DNA from: Monosporascus cannonballus
Lineage: Eukaryota > Ascomycota > Sordariomycetes > Xylariales
Assembly: GCA_004154925.1 (NCBI GenBank)
Contig: QJNS01000071.1
Span: 62,001 to 126,000 of the forward strand
Reading direction: 5' to 3'
Length of the DNA: 64,000 bases
The first letter of the stretch is position 1, and each line of letters opens with the position of its first letter. A program made the translations under genes and the position numbers. Shown one piece after another: positions 12,318-22,740 of this stretch. The notes beneath the pieces are model-generated. The model did not search any database. It was not told where the DNA came from and saw only the letters and a program-made list of their open reading frames with translations.

Positions 12318-13094
12318 TTACTCACACTTCTCGAAGACGAAATGCATGGGCTTTCCCTCTATATGGTCCAGTGACCGCCTGTGATGAATACCGTCTAGGA
12401 TTTTTTCTCTCGCCTCCACAACGGATGCCTTCTGCTCGTCGGTCAACGGAGCGGTCGTTGCGATCCTGATGTTGATAGATACCGACTCCCGGGCTTGGTC
12501 ATAGGTTTGCGGAGTAACCAAGAAGTCCCACAGGTTCATCTTTTCGAGTGAATACTGGATGTACCCCAGGTATACATCCAGCATTACTCTCGCCCAGGAG
12601 GAAGCCGGTCCGTACCGCACTTTACCGAACCAATACACCAAGTTGCCGTGCCGGGCCTTGACGCTTTCGTCTGGGCGCATATCTGGCGACCCCAAAGTGG
12701 GGGGCGGATTCGCAAATGGTTCGTGGATTTTGTCCAACCCCTGTTCGAACTTCGGACATCTCAGGTCTTTAAGACGACCGTCAATCGCCGGGTCGTAGCG
12801 CCTGCACCAGAGGTAGGCGTTATCTGCACCCATAAAAATGGGAGCCTCAAGGGTTGACGCAACATGTAGGAGACGTCGAAGTCTATCAGTAGGTTTGCCG
12901 AGATAGTCATGGTAATCCTCCATGAGGATCTGCCTATAAAACTTGGAGCTGACGAAGGCCCTCGGACCGCCTGTGATCGAGGCAACTGAATATACTGACA
13001 TTTTACTGTGGCTCCTGACCGGAGGTGCGAAAGGATTCTGCCAAGAGATAGATTTTTTTTTTCTTTTTGGGCAGGAGATGTTGCTGCAGAACAT
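12318..13094 (-). CDS. Hypothetical protein (orphan ORF, 258 aa)
   Basis: A single uninterrupted frame of 258 codons in a region otherwise full of stops. It begins at ATG 13094 (A at -3) and ends in TAA. A TATA-like element on the minus strand (TTATAAAT, about 13145-13152) sits roughly 50 bp upstream of the start. An internal Met (codon 32, 13001, context AAAATG) is an alternative start and would remove a lysine-rich leader encoded by an A-rich run. The protein is soluble and rich in aromatic residues, with segments such as YRQILMEDYHDYLGKPTDRL and YLWCRRYDPAIDGRLKDLRC; no signal peptide or membrane segment is seen. I do not recognise a domain. It sits among decayed genes, so it may be a young or lineage-specific gene. 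Confidence 0.6.
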   Translation of the reverse strand: MFCSNISCPKRKKKSISWQNPFAPPVRSHSKMSVYSVASITGGPRAFVSSKFYRQILMEDYHDYLGKPTDRLRRLLHVASTLEAPIFMGADNAYLWCRRYDPAIDGRLKDLRCPKFEQGLDKIHEPFANPPPTLGSPDMRPDESVKARHGNLVYWFGKVRYGPASSWARVMLDVYLGYIQYSLEKMNLWDFLVTPQTYDQARESVSINIRIATTAPLTDEQKASVVEAREKILDGIHHRRSLDHIEGKPMHFVFEKCE

Positions 13095-13144
13095 GCTGGG
13101 GGAAGCGCAAAACTGAACGGCAAGAACTCTCTCTGATGCTCGCT

Positions 13145-13152
13145 TATTTATA
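13145..13152 (-). promoter_or_regulatory. TATA-like box for the 12318-13094 gene
   Basis: On the minus strand TTATAAAT lies about 50 bp before the first ATG, with a purine/CT-rich leader between. Position fits a fungal core promoter; no other element was identified. Confidence 0.35.
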
Positions 13153-13159
13153 AGCTTTG

Positions 13160-14587
13160 GGAGGAGGCAAGGTGGCCGCTCTCTCTCGATCCTAATCTCA
13201 TGTTATTAACTATTTTGAAGATAGATGAACAAAGAAAAACGCAATGAATAACTGGAATACCCAACGGCAAACATTAATAAGCCGATATGTAATCAACGTC
13301 ACCAATGGCGGCTTGCACTCCGATCTTACGGCCGCTGATGGTTTGCACAGTCGTCTTGGTAGCGGTAGTCCCTCCTAACAGGCCATGGTGCATTGCGAAG
13401 TACAAGACGTCAAGTCCATAGGTAACACAAAGATAGGCCTACATACGTTAGGGCATGCGTTGCTAAGAAGCATCAACTGTGGACAATGTTGGGATGCTCA
13501 GTCTAAACGTAAAATACTAAACCGAAGGAAGTAGCAAACACGTACCTGATTGGCCCAGCCTATTACATACCGCACCGATGTCGACGTGTCGGCGAAGTGA
13601 ATAAGCTATCGGTGTATGCTTGACGAGATTAGATAGAATGATAGGCCATTGGTCCGACATCTGTGATTTCTTTCCCAGTTACACCACCGTATATAACCTG
13701 ATCTCCGGCTCGCCAAGAGATATTGAAATATGAATACAATGGTGGCTGACCATGGGAACGGGATGAAGTGCATGCCGATTCCGGCTTCCCCTGGGTGGCG
13801 CATTTAATTCAAGCAAACTCCAATGTTCAGGTGCCGTCCTTATTACAAATTCATCAGCGACTCAGAGCCCGAATTCTGCAGGTCGTACTAATCCCCATTC
13901 CATGAATCAACTGGAATCCGACTGATTGGGATATTCTCACGGCTTATGGCAAATTATTACAACCGGTGTAGGGTAAATGAGTGTACATATGTCGGAGCAG
14001 GAATACCTGTCGACCGGGAGATCTGTATCTTTCTTGTATTCGCGCAACCATGTTGGCGACCTTTCAGGCCTTTTCTATGGAGGCGCTCTTGCCCCTTTAT
14101 TAATCGATAAATGTTGTTGCATGATCACCTCATTGTACTGTTGCTGGAATATCGGTTAGAATAGGGATAAGACTACACACACTTAGTGTATATATATATA
14201 ATTGTGCAACCTCAAGGCTAGTCACGTAGTATAGGATCGACGGGTATTTAGCATATCTTTGACAGCTAAGCACCGGCCAACATTTGACGTTGACGCCGTC
14301 CAACCGACGGTGCAACCACCACCCATGGCAGCGCGGAAGTGACCATTCATGGGCTGGGGCAGCGAAGCCTCCATGCAGCAACTGAACAGTGGTTGTGTTT
14401 TTGTATTTAAGCAAAAGAACGGAAACGAATCAACCGTGGTGTTCTCAAACAAGACCTCTGTTTAATCCGGGTAATAAAGGTCAAATAAGGTGGAGGAGGA
14501 AATATTTGTCGTGAGGCCTTATCTACTAAGTTCGGTTGATAGAGTGAGGCATCCTTTGTCAGCCCCGAGTACTCGGAATCCACAACA
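13160..14587. other. Gene-free stretch
   Basis: No supported gene, RNA or repeat. The open frames seen are short and overlap on both strands without coding character. Confidence 0.4.
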
Positions 14588-15254
14588 ATGAATTTTATGG
14601 GGTGGCTTTTCACAATAACACTGCTGTGGCAGGGCTATGAGACTTACAAATTCGTTCTACAACTCAGCTCCTGGGTGAGTACCGCGCTTGCAGTGGCCCT
14701 CCGTGATGAGAATATTTTGTCGGAGCGTAACTTGGCGGAGTTTGCCTTCTCGGAGCATGCCTCGTCTGGGCGTAACTCGTCCGAGCATAGCTGCGCTGAA
14801 GAGCATGCTCCTGCACTAAACCCGGGCCTCGTCAATAGAAGAAAGCCCAATTACTTCACACCTAGATCCCATGCGGCGTGGGATCTCATGACACAAGTAC
14901 CGCAATCGTTTGGCAACGGCGACCCGGCCCTCTTTACGCCAGAACAGTTAGCGGCGCGAGACGAGTTAGTCAATGCGTATCTGTCATACCCAGAAAATAA
15001 CTTGACCTTCGAGCAGGTCGACCACCTTATGCGGCTTCTCGACGCCGTGTTCTTTTCTAGCTCGCTAGTTAACGGTCCAGAGCGACTAGTAAGGTTGGAA
15101 TTCATGGGCCACGATCCCCAGAGCTGGCGTCGAATCTACTAGCGCGGGCGACGACTAAGAGCGTACCTGGTCGCGTACACGGGATACAGAATCAACATTT
15201 CTGACCAAGGCACCCGGAATCTGCAACCTCCCGTAACGATCGTGCTTCCTAGAG

Positions 15255-15262
15255 TGTTTAGC
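15255..15262 (+). repeat. Target-site duplication, left copy (TGTTTAGC)
   Basis: Eight bases directly before the terminal inverted repeat of the hAT-like element; identical to 16164-16171. Removing the element and one copy restores a continuous reading frame across the site. Confidence 0.88.
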
Positions 15263-16163
15263 TAGGGCGAGGGAATACCCACCCATGCACTTTTACCCAC
15301 GGACCCGTGGGGTCCTGTGGGTAGCGCGCAACTCCCATGGGTCACCCATGGGAGTTTTTTCAAATGCAAAAATACCTACGGGTCACCTGTGACGAGCTAG
15401 GGGTTTAACCAACTATTAAACCTTAGTCGTACGGGTTTATGTTGGCAGGAGTATCGTGGGAATCTGAGCAATGGATACAGTAATCGTGTCACGTCTCGTA
15501 ATGTCAAGGATGCCTTAAGTAACGATGTTGTATTGCAAGCTGAAGCTATCTAAACTATGGAAATAATGAGCGTATATATCCTCGTTCTGGCTCAAGGTGC
15601 TCAAGCGGCTCAAACCCTTGAGCCCATTGAGCCCTTTGAGCTTCCTTGCCGGCTCAAGGGGCTCAAGGTACTTGGCACCTTGAGACCTTTGAGCTGGTCA
15701 CGTGACTTCTTGGCGGTGGTCGGGGCTTGTCTTTTTCGTGGGCCCGATCGTCCGCAAGGAAGCCAAGACCGTTAGGTCATAACATCACCCATGGGAGTTT
15801 TTTCGAATTTAAAAATACCCACGAGTTACTCGTGGGAATTTTAACCTATTTATCAGTACTTACGTTAACATACGACGATAACAACGATATTAACAATTAT
15901 ATCGATAAGTATATTAATATACATCTTAACAAATATATTAACATTTAAATATATTTTTTTCTCGTCGATAATTTTTTAAATATGTTTTAATTTATAAAAA
16001 TTCCCATGGGTGACTCGTAGATATTTTATTATTTGAAAAAATTCCTATAGATGACTCGTGGGATTTTTTTTTCTTTTTTTTTTTGCCGTGGGTGACCCGT
16101 GGGTGACCCAAATTTAGCGTGGGTATTCGTGGGTGACCCACGGGTACCCATTCCCTCGCCCTA
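15263..16163. mobile_element. Non-autonomous hAT-like DNA transposon, 901 bp
   Basis: Ends are perfect inverted repeats TAGGGCGAGGGAAT (15263-15276 and the complement at 16150-16163), flanked by an exact 8-bp target duplication TGTTTAGC. An 8-bp duplication with TAGGG ends is characteristic of hAT transposons. There is no transposase frame, so it needs a helper in trans. The interior is filled with copies and variants of CCCATGGGTCACCC and GGGTGACCCGTGGG near both ends, often followed by GAGTTTTTT, typical of subterminal transposase-binding repeats. Its centre (15589-15695) carries a separate cluster of GGCTCAAG/CTTGAGCC repeats. It is inserted in the SprT-like gene. Confidence 0.88.
15589..15695. 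repeat. Cluster of ten CTCAA/TTGAG repeats in the hAT-like element
   Basis: About ten copies of the core GCTCAA or its complement TTGAGC within about 107 bp, in both orientations, with GGCTCAAGG the commonest form. They differ from the CCCATGGGTCACCC repeats nearer the element ends. They could be the subterminal repeats of a second, nested element, or internal binding sites of the same one. Confidence 0.6.
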
Positions 16164-16171
16164 TGTTTAGC
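16164..16171 (+). repeat. Target-site duplication, right copy (TGTTTAGC)
   Basis: Exact copy of 15255-15262 immediately after the right terminal inverted repeat of the hAT-like element. Confidence 0.88.
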
Positions 16172-16610
16172 GGCCGGCCGCTCACTAAGCTTCAGCTGTC
16201 AGCCGCACTAGCGCACGAGATGGTACACGCCTTCATCGCGTGGCATTGGAACGGGTGCCCGTTGCTCGGCGCGACCGGGGGCTTTTTATGAGAACGGCCA
16301 CGGTGTGGTGTTCTGGAGGATCCTAGCGCTCATCAACATGACTGTTGCAAACTGGCACGAAGAGTTCCAAGAATTTGGAGCTGCAGCCAATATACTCTCG
16401 CCGCCAACGTGGAAGACGTCTGCGGTAAGAGAGCTCCGCCGGTTTCTGAGCATGTTGGACATTGTTTGTTCGTCCGTCATCGGTGTTCTCAGACTCTGGT
16501 GGATATGCCTATTGACATACCAGCCTCTGTTGACTATCATTTCTCTGTTTGTTTTATGCTTTCTGGTGATCATTGATATCGCTCTTTGGTATGATTTTAA
16601 TTATCGTTAA

Positions 16611-19390
16611 GTCTAGTCAGGTTGTTCGACCGAATACCAGAATGTATTCCCTTTTTCTCCAGGACTCCTCGCAGCGCGACAGTGGTATCTACGAAGGTCC
16701 AGTTTAAATAAGACCGCAAAGCATTCAGAATCTATATTGAGAGATTCCCCGCACAGATTCTGTGCAACCCGGCCCAAACCAAACCAACAACTGGGAGGAC
16801 AAAACAAAAGACTAGCACGCCATCTGCCATAGGCCCATAACTTAGACATGCCTTGGAGAGTTGGAATTTCAAATGGTCCGGCACAGGCCCATGGTTGACC
16901 AGAAATCGTAGACCCTAGCTTGCTTGTACTAAAATAACAATTCTGAGGCATGCACACGTATACCCACTCCAAGAAGGGCATGGGGTCTCAGTAAAGCGGG
17001 AAAAGCCTAGGATGAAAGGAATTGCGCAAGTGGACTTAGCATTTATATCTTATATAATTTGCAGACAATTCTGAAAGCTAGCCGCCACAGGTACCTCGAT
17101 TCGAATCCCAAGGGCCAACGTATCTTTCTTTTAGCCCTTCTTTTAGGGACAAATCAATAAAAACCTCAATCAAAACTTAGAAGTAAGAATTATTCGCAAT
17201 CCAAAATTACATAAAACCGCGTCGTGAAGTATTGATCGTTGCCACCCATCATAGAATCCAATAATATCAGACAAGGCCTTGGAACCCGTAACCTTGTAAT
17301 CTTGCGGGGCGTCAGGTGCTTATATATATATAATGTAAGCACCAGGAGCGAGTGTTTGGCTCGGCGGACAGAGAAGTTTCGGGCCTACGAATGCCACCGT
17401 CGTCGATCAACTCGACATGGAGAGCGGACTGTCCGCTATCCGAAGATATCATCTTTGCAGTCACAGCACTTTGCACCGTGCTATCCGCTAGAGGGTAATT
17501 CGCAGAAGTATATTACAAGGCATTGTGAGAAGCCCGGCTCAATTGGTCGGTTCCTGATTGGTTACCGTTGTAGTGTTAGTAGAGAAACGTAGGAGTAGCT
17601 ACCATAATTAGATACAGATAGTGGAATTCTCACCCACCCTTATCGTTACCCCAGGTAGCCCCTACCACCAAATTTCTTTAGCCACCACATATACCCTAGC
17701 AGGCCTACTTTATATCAACAGATAATAGGCTGGCTGGATCAGGAAGTCCTGGGAGCCGGCAAGGATCTCACTAGCCCATGGATGCAGGGCAGTATCCGAA
17801 GCTGCTCAGCTACTAGTCTGTTGCTCAGCATGCTTCTACTGACCACTCAGGACACAAGGACATTGCAAGGTGAACGACCACAGCGAGGTACTCAGGTAGC
17901 CGAAGGATACATCTGTTTAGGCAGTGACCGTGACCTATGTTACTGGCAAGGATGACCTAGATCGTGGAGGTGCATGCACTGGGAGACGACACGAACAGAG
18001 CACCAGGAAAAGGCTAGAGTCCATTCTAATTCCAAACGCGAAATAAATTTATCATGCGTTCAATTCAGAGCTTATGTCGGACTGGAACTACGGTGCCTCA
18101 TGATTTCATTAGGTTCTAGCCGATGGAACCTACAAATCCTTGGAAGTTTAACAGGTATCCATCAAGCTAATGCAATGCGGAACCTCTGGAGTGCAGGATG
18201 GTCATGTCTATTATACAAATGGTAATCTTCCCGTTAACTATTGACGACTAAGGGAGCGTGGAAGCCGTGGCAATACCGTTATCCTATCAAGTACCTTCCT
18301 GTTGCCGCAACTTCCTCATCCACATATGACCCTCGACAACGAGCCATCACATTGCACTCTAATCCACTAGCGGGTATTCCCATGGCCTCAATTGGTTCTA
18401 AGACATTCAAGCACAACTGGCTCATTATGTGCATGGCGTTAGCATGCTGCAACAAAGAGAGCGCTATTCAAACGTCAGTTTATGTTACTGTAAGAACTGT
18501 GCTCTAGTCCTATGGCTTCTAGTGTACAAGGAATTGCCCTCAGTAGGGTGATAACATGCCATTAATTGCGTGATGCGTTATACAAAGGGAACTCGCGGCG
18601 TAAGTACGAAGGTTTTTATTTCCTAATGGCGCAAGAGGAATACATATAATGAATTATTTAGCTGTGATTATCAGTTCAATCAAGACGTCATTAAGCTACG
18701 CAGGACCGGGACTGTGTCAAGGCTCTTTTCAAAATACTTGTCCACGGGCCCACCTAGATCCTCGGTCGTTCCCATAAATTAGTCATCTATGTTTAGGACG
18801 TCCCAGAAGAGAAATGATGAACGGTAGATAAAGAAGGGGGTAGGTTTTGTGATCCTAAAAGAGCGCCTGATATAGCCTGCTAAAGTGCCCCACTTTGAAA
18901 GTATATAATTACTTCAAGGTAACCGCGGGCGGTTCCACCTTTATCCATGGGACTGGCATGTATAGCTCCATGATTCTGTGCAACTTTTCGCTTTAAAGGA
19001 ATGAATTGTTACCATTGACCTGGTTCACCATGTTTAAAGTTGGTACCTGCATTAGGGTTACCGAACTTGGTGCAGGGGAAAGGCACAGCGATAAGTTTGC
19101 TGGGTCGGATCGCCGTATCCCTAACGTTCCAAGACTTTAAGCTAGCCCAGGCGTATATATACTGTGCTATGACCCTGTTTCGTGAATCCTATTTTGTTTC
19201 TCCGCCATTAATGGTATGGGGTCAATGTAATTTCTTCACCTTGGGAATTTAAAAGCACCGAAATTTCTACCACAAAGAATTCATTTAGGAGTCCTTCCAC
19301 CAACCCCGACAACGCCATCAATCCACAGCGCGTTCTTGACCTGGCCGCTTCTTTGCCCACGACCACAAACTAACCCAAACCAGAAACGAC
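16611..19390. other. Gene-free stretch
   Basis: No supported gene. A frame of 117 codons at 17239-17592 does not begin with a well-placed ATG, has no recognisable motif, and is no longer than chance allows in 2.8 kb. No repeat or RNA gene was identified. Confidence 0.4.
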
Positions 19391-19398
19391 TCTATATA
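19391..19398 (+). promoter_or_regulatory. TATA box of the 19524 gene
   Basis: CTATATAG followed by a CA-rich leader (CCAATCAAATCAACCAACC and later CAATCACGCACAACAAG) that runs up to the ATG at 19524. A TATA box about 130 bp before the start and a CA-rich 5' leader are typical of expressed fungal genes. Confidence 0.5.
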
Positions 19399-19523
19399 GC
19401 GCCAATCAAATCAACCAACCACACAGCTTCGTCAATGCACACTCAACCCATTTGGGGGGTATATGACGCCTTGTCCACTGAGCACTACACAACGCGGCAA
19501 ATCACAATCACGCACAACAAGAG

Positions 19524-20228
19524 ATGGCCAACAGCAACGCGATTGGCGTCGCGTCGCCAGTCCCCATATCGATGAACATGCCAGACAAGGACAACAGCAA
19601 GAAGGTCCACATGCAGGACAGGACGCCGGGCAAGCTAGCGCAAATGCAGGGCAACACGCCGGGCGAGAAGGTCAGCAGCACCCAGGATAAAAAACCGGAA
19701 CAGAAAGAGCAGAAGGACCTCAACCCTGCGAGACGTCCCCAGCGTCTCTACCTCCGGCGGGAGCGTGCAGCGATGCCAAAGGCGATGAATATGCTGCGGA
19801 CCAGTGCCTGGTTGCTCCTGGACGAAGACCGGAAAAACAAAATGGTAGATGCCGTCCGAAACGAGCTCAATACCGTCCTGTAAGCTGGCCCCATTCCCAG
19901 TCAAGCATCTCCCTGCTGCCAGCGTGCTGCACTGCGATGCCCAATAGCCCCGTCCTCCCCCTTCACGTGTTCAAATTCCCATCTTTTTATGCACCCCCGG
20001 AGGGATATTTCGAGAAGGAGCTGCGTAACTTCTTGCTTACCTGAGGCCAGGAACCGCGACATGGATAATTATCCACGCGGCGCGCAGATCGACTACGAGA
20101 CGCTGGTGAGAGACGCCGTGTGCAAGGTCTTCTGGGAGAACCTAAGTCTATTCAAGTTTGAAGACGAGGACGAGCCCTTGGTCTGCGAGCTTTTCGACCT
20201 AGATCGCCAGTATTGTGCCGGCCTGTGA
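19524..20228 (+). CDS. Small hypothetical protein gene, two exons with a frame break
   Basis: ATG 19524 (AGATGG context) opens a 119-codon frame ending at 19883; the protein is hydrophilic, with a repeated Met-Gln-Gly-(x)-Thr-Pro-Gly motif (residues about 30-55) and a charged C-terminal helix. An alternative model uses a GTAAGC donor at 19880 and AG at 19947 (68-nt intron). This runs in phase into a frame with PSFYAPPEGYFEKELRNFLL, which ends at TGA about 20042. The next good stretch, ARNRDMDNYPRGAQIDYET and onward to the stop at 20226-20228, lies one base out of frame. The continuity suggests one protein of roughly 215 residues broken by a single-base shift near 20035, either a real mutation or a sequence error. 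No family recognised. Confidence 0.45.
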
Positions 20229-22190
20229 CGCTGGCGACTACCCTTTTGGGATTTTCAAGTGCTGGGCGGAGGAAAGGGGCGAGAGGAAATGAGACAAGCG
20301 AGAAACAGCGAAATCGCGATTAAACCATGATATATACCCAAGGTATGATGCGAGCAGGGACGTGATCAAGGACGGGGCTCACTCACAGCCAATCCGGCCA
20401 ATACGGCGGATCTCAATTTCACAGCACCTCATCGGACAGCTTTTATACCCTTTTTCAGTCGTGCTGTGCTTCCTCGCGGCTAATCCGTTGTTCTTGCCAA
20501 AGCCCGCTCGAAGCCGTTCTCACAAGCTCGTTTCTAAGGTACAACGACTACGTAATCGTTGGTTAGGATTCATAGACCCCGCCCAACCAGGTGCGACCTC
20601 GCGTTGAACGTACAGATATACGAAGGATGCAGCAACTATGGACAGCAGCCACGTGGTAATTATGGTTAGGGTATGATTAAGGGATGACGGTGGCCGATCT
20701 GAAGCTAGCAAAGGGCATCTCATCCACCGGCAATTTCAGCGAGCCTGTTTTCCATATGGGCGTTGGACTGGTCACATAGGGAAACTAGCGGGCTGTAGGC
20801 ACTTCGTTTAAGTGACAATTCGCAACAAATTTAACGGAATGTCTCTTCAGATACTGACCTTGTCCGGCCCGGACCTTTTCCAGCTACAGAAACGCTGAGA
20901 AGAATAGTGAAGTACCCCACCGTGTGACACGATCATTGCCCACCCAGGCCGTGCTAGATTAGGTGATACAAGTCTTGAAGAACGAATAGGTCTTTGAGGT
21001 TATTCCTGCCCATTCTCCATCTTGGTAGGAAGTGCCTGTCGTACTCCTCCCCCCGGAACTAACTGCCTAGGCATCGAGACCAACGCGCTGTCAACCACTA
21101 ATATACCACCCTCGACCTCCTCCTTCTTAGTTCATCGTCAACAACCGACTTATTTTTCTTTGCCATGGGACGTCCTTCCTCTGCCTCAGCGCCATTATCA
21201 TTATCAGAACAGCGTGGTCCACAACGCACAGTATACTCTAAGCGGCAATCTCTCCTAAATAAGGCAAGACTACATAGTCGTCAGAGGAGAACCGGGATGC
21301 TATGTCGTGGTCTGGCACCTTTGATCAACTCGGTAATCCCTAATAGATAGCATCGACTCTGGAGTTATGCTTCCTGCTTTAAGGACAGCGAATGATGGGG
21401 ATGACGTGAAGTATAGACCGAACTTAATGCCGAATCTGGTAGATGCTGGACTCGGACTAGCGCCGTTTTCTCAGATATACGTACCTAGAACGCCTAGTTG
21501 AGATATGATGTAATCCAGAATAAGCATTGCTTGGCACAAAGTTTGTATGATTCATGGGTATATCAAAACACAACCAGTCACAGGGCTAGGCCTAATTAGT
21601 TACTGTACTGGCCGATCATATGCCATAGAAGGTCGGAATGCGGATTCCTATAGAAATGGTATGGAATATACATTAGCTACTTCGACTTAGATCGAACTTT
21701 GAGGGCTTGCGATAGCGGGTGAGTACTCGCAACGGGTCGGAACATGTCCAATCCAATACAGATATGTGTGGAATTTACCAAGCCTGGTTGGTAGTGGACC
21801 TGGTGGGGGTTACTGACGAAATATACCCCTGTGATTTGCACTCCATGCTGGAAGAGTGGTTTATGGATACGATATATATGCCATGTGGTCCATCCGATCC
21901 ACCCTCAAAAGCTAAATTACTGTTGTGTTGGGCGCAAAGCCCTTTGCTCTGATCGCCTGTAGTACCTGTGTGGCTTGGACTATGTAAGCTAAGTACACTA
22001 AATTAACACAGAGTTGTCCGGCTTCCACCCTTGACTAGTGTGCATATATGGTTAGTACGAGTTATAAACGTTCAAATGTCGAAGGTCGGCAATGGGGTTC
22101 CAAGATCTAATACGAGCACTTACATAGTTCGGAATCAGCCGCCCTGCATGAGGCAACCGCATTCCAGCGTCCAGGATTTACGTCTAAATA
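20229..22190. other. Gene-free stretch
   Basis: No credible gene, repeat or RNA. Open frames are short and scattered on both strands. Confidence 0.4.
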
Positions 22191-22740
22191 ATGGGCTCAA
22201 GGTTCTCACCCGCACCAGATCCTGGAACCTCATCCCGCCGCCCCACGCCAACCACCCCCGGCGGATCAGTCGGATGTCTAACTCGCACGAGTCCTCCAAA
22301 CCTGCACCTATTAACCGGGGCCACGGTGACGCGCCGCTGGACCAGCGGCAACGGATCAGGGTCGTGGCCCGGGGCTCGATCTTAGATTAAGCATCACGGG
22401 GATATCTTGCCATGTTCGACGCCCCAACACGCAGCGAGAGTGACATGAGCGCGAATAATCTAAGAGTTCTGTCACTAACAAGCCCGAACACTCCCATTCA
22501 GATACACCTCAAGGAGCCTCCCACGACGTGTAGCCTGAGATGGTACAATTCCGAACCCCTCAAGTTTTTAACCGCATCCCGACGCCAGTTTTCTCGGCCT
22601 CGGAAGCGTTTTCACCGCCACGGTCCCGGAGCAGGAGCTATCCGAGCTTCAGACCGCCTCTTGATTGTGCAGGGATCGGCCCGGCGACTTACGAGGCCTG
22701 CCAGATACCGCTGGTAGGGCGCCACCTCAGAACTGTTAAG
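22191..22740 (+). pseudogene. GMC oxidoreductase remnant
   Basis: Two collinear fragments of the FAD-dependent GMC (glucose-methanol-choline) oxidoreductase family remain on the plus strand. The first, PNLHLLTGATVTR at 22296-22334, matches the family block RPNLxVLTGAxVTR. The second, in the frame starting near 22630, is GAGAIRASDRLLIVQ, the counterpart of AGAIRSPQLLMLSG, and is continued one base out of frame by GIGPATYEACQIPLVG (22674-22721). The order and spacing are those of the middle of the protein. The FAD-binding N terminus and the substrate-binding C terminus are not visible nearby. Loss looks like ordinary decay, not RIP, because the fragment is GC-rich. Confidence 0.55.

Larger units (their letters stand above)
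14588..16610 (+). pseudogene. SprT-like zinc metallopeptidase gene, disrupted
   Basis: Open from ATG 14588 for 184 codons, ending at TAG 15140-15142. The same frame continues past that stop for 37 codons, is cut by a hAT-like insertion (15263-16163 plus duplicated 8 bp), and resumes with LQLSAALAHEMVHAFIAWHW at once on the far side. HEMVH (16214-16228) fits the HExxH zinc-binding site, and NGHGVVFW with its His at 16299-16301 fits the third ligand of SprT-like peptidases (HGxxF). One base is gained or lost in the G5/T5 runs at 16277-16287, shifting into a frame that stays open to 16610 and ends in hydrophobic segments. The upstream block LLDAVFFSSSLV resembles the start of a SprT domain. SprT-family proteins include DNA-protein crosslink proteases, but many fungal members are uncharacterised. 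Three lesions make this a pseudogene; a truncated 184-aa product is possible. Confidence 0.72.

Noticed and set aside
17090..17120. Possible tRNA T arm (GATTCGAATC)
   Set aside because: The sequence is a simple palindrome; no acceptor, D or anticodon arm can be built around it.
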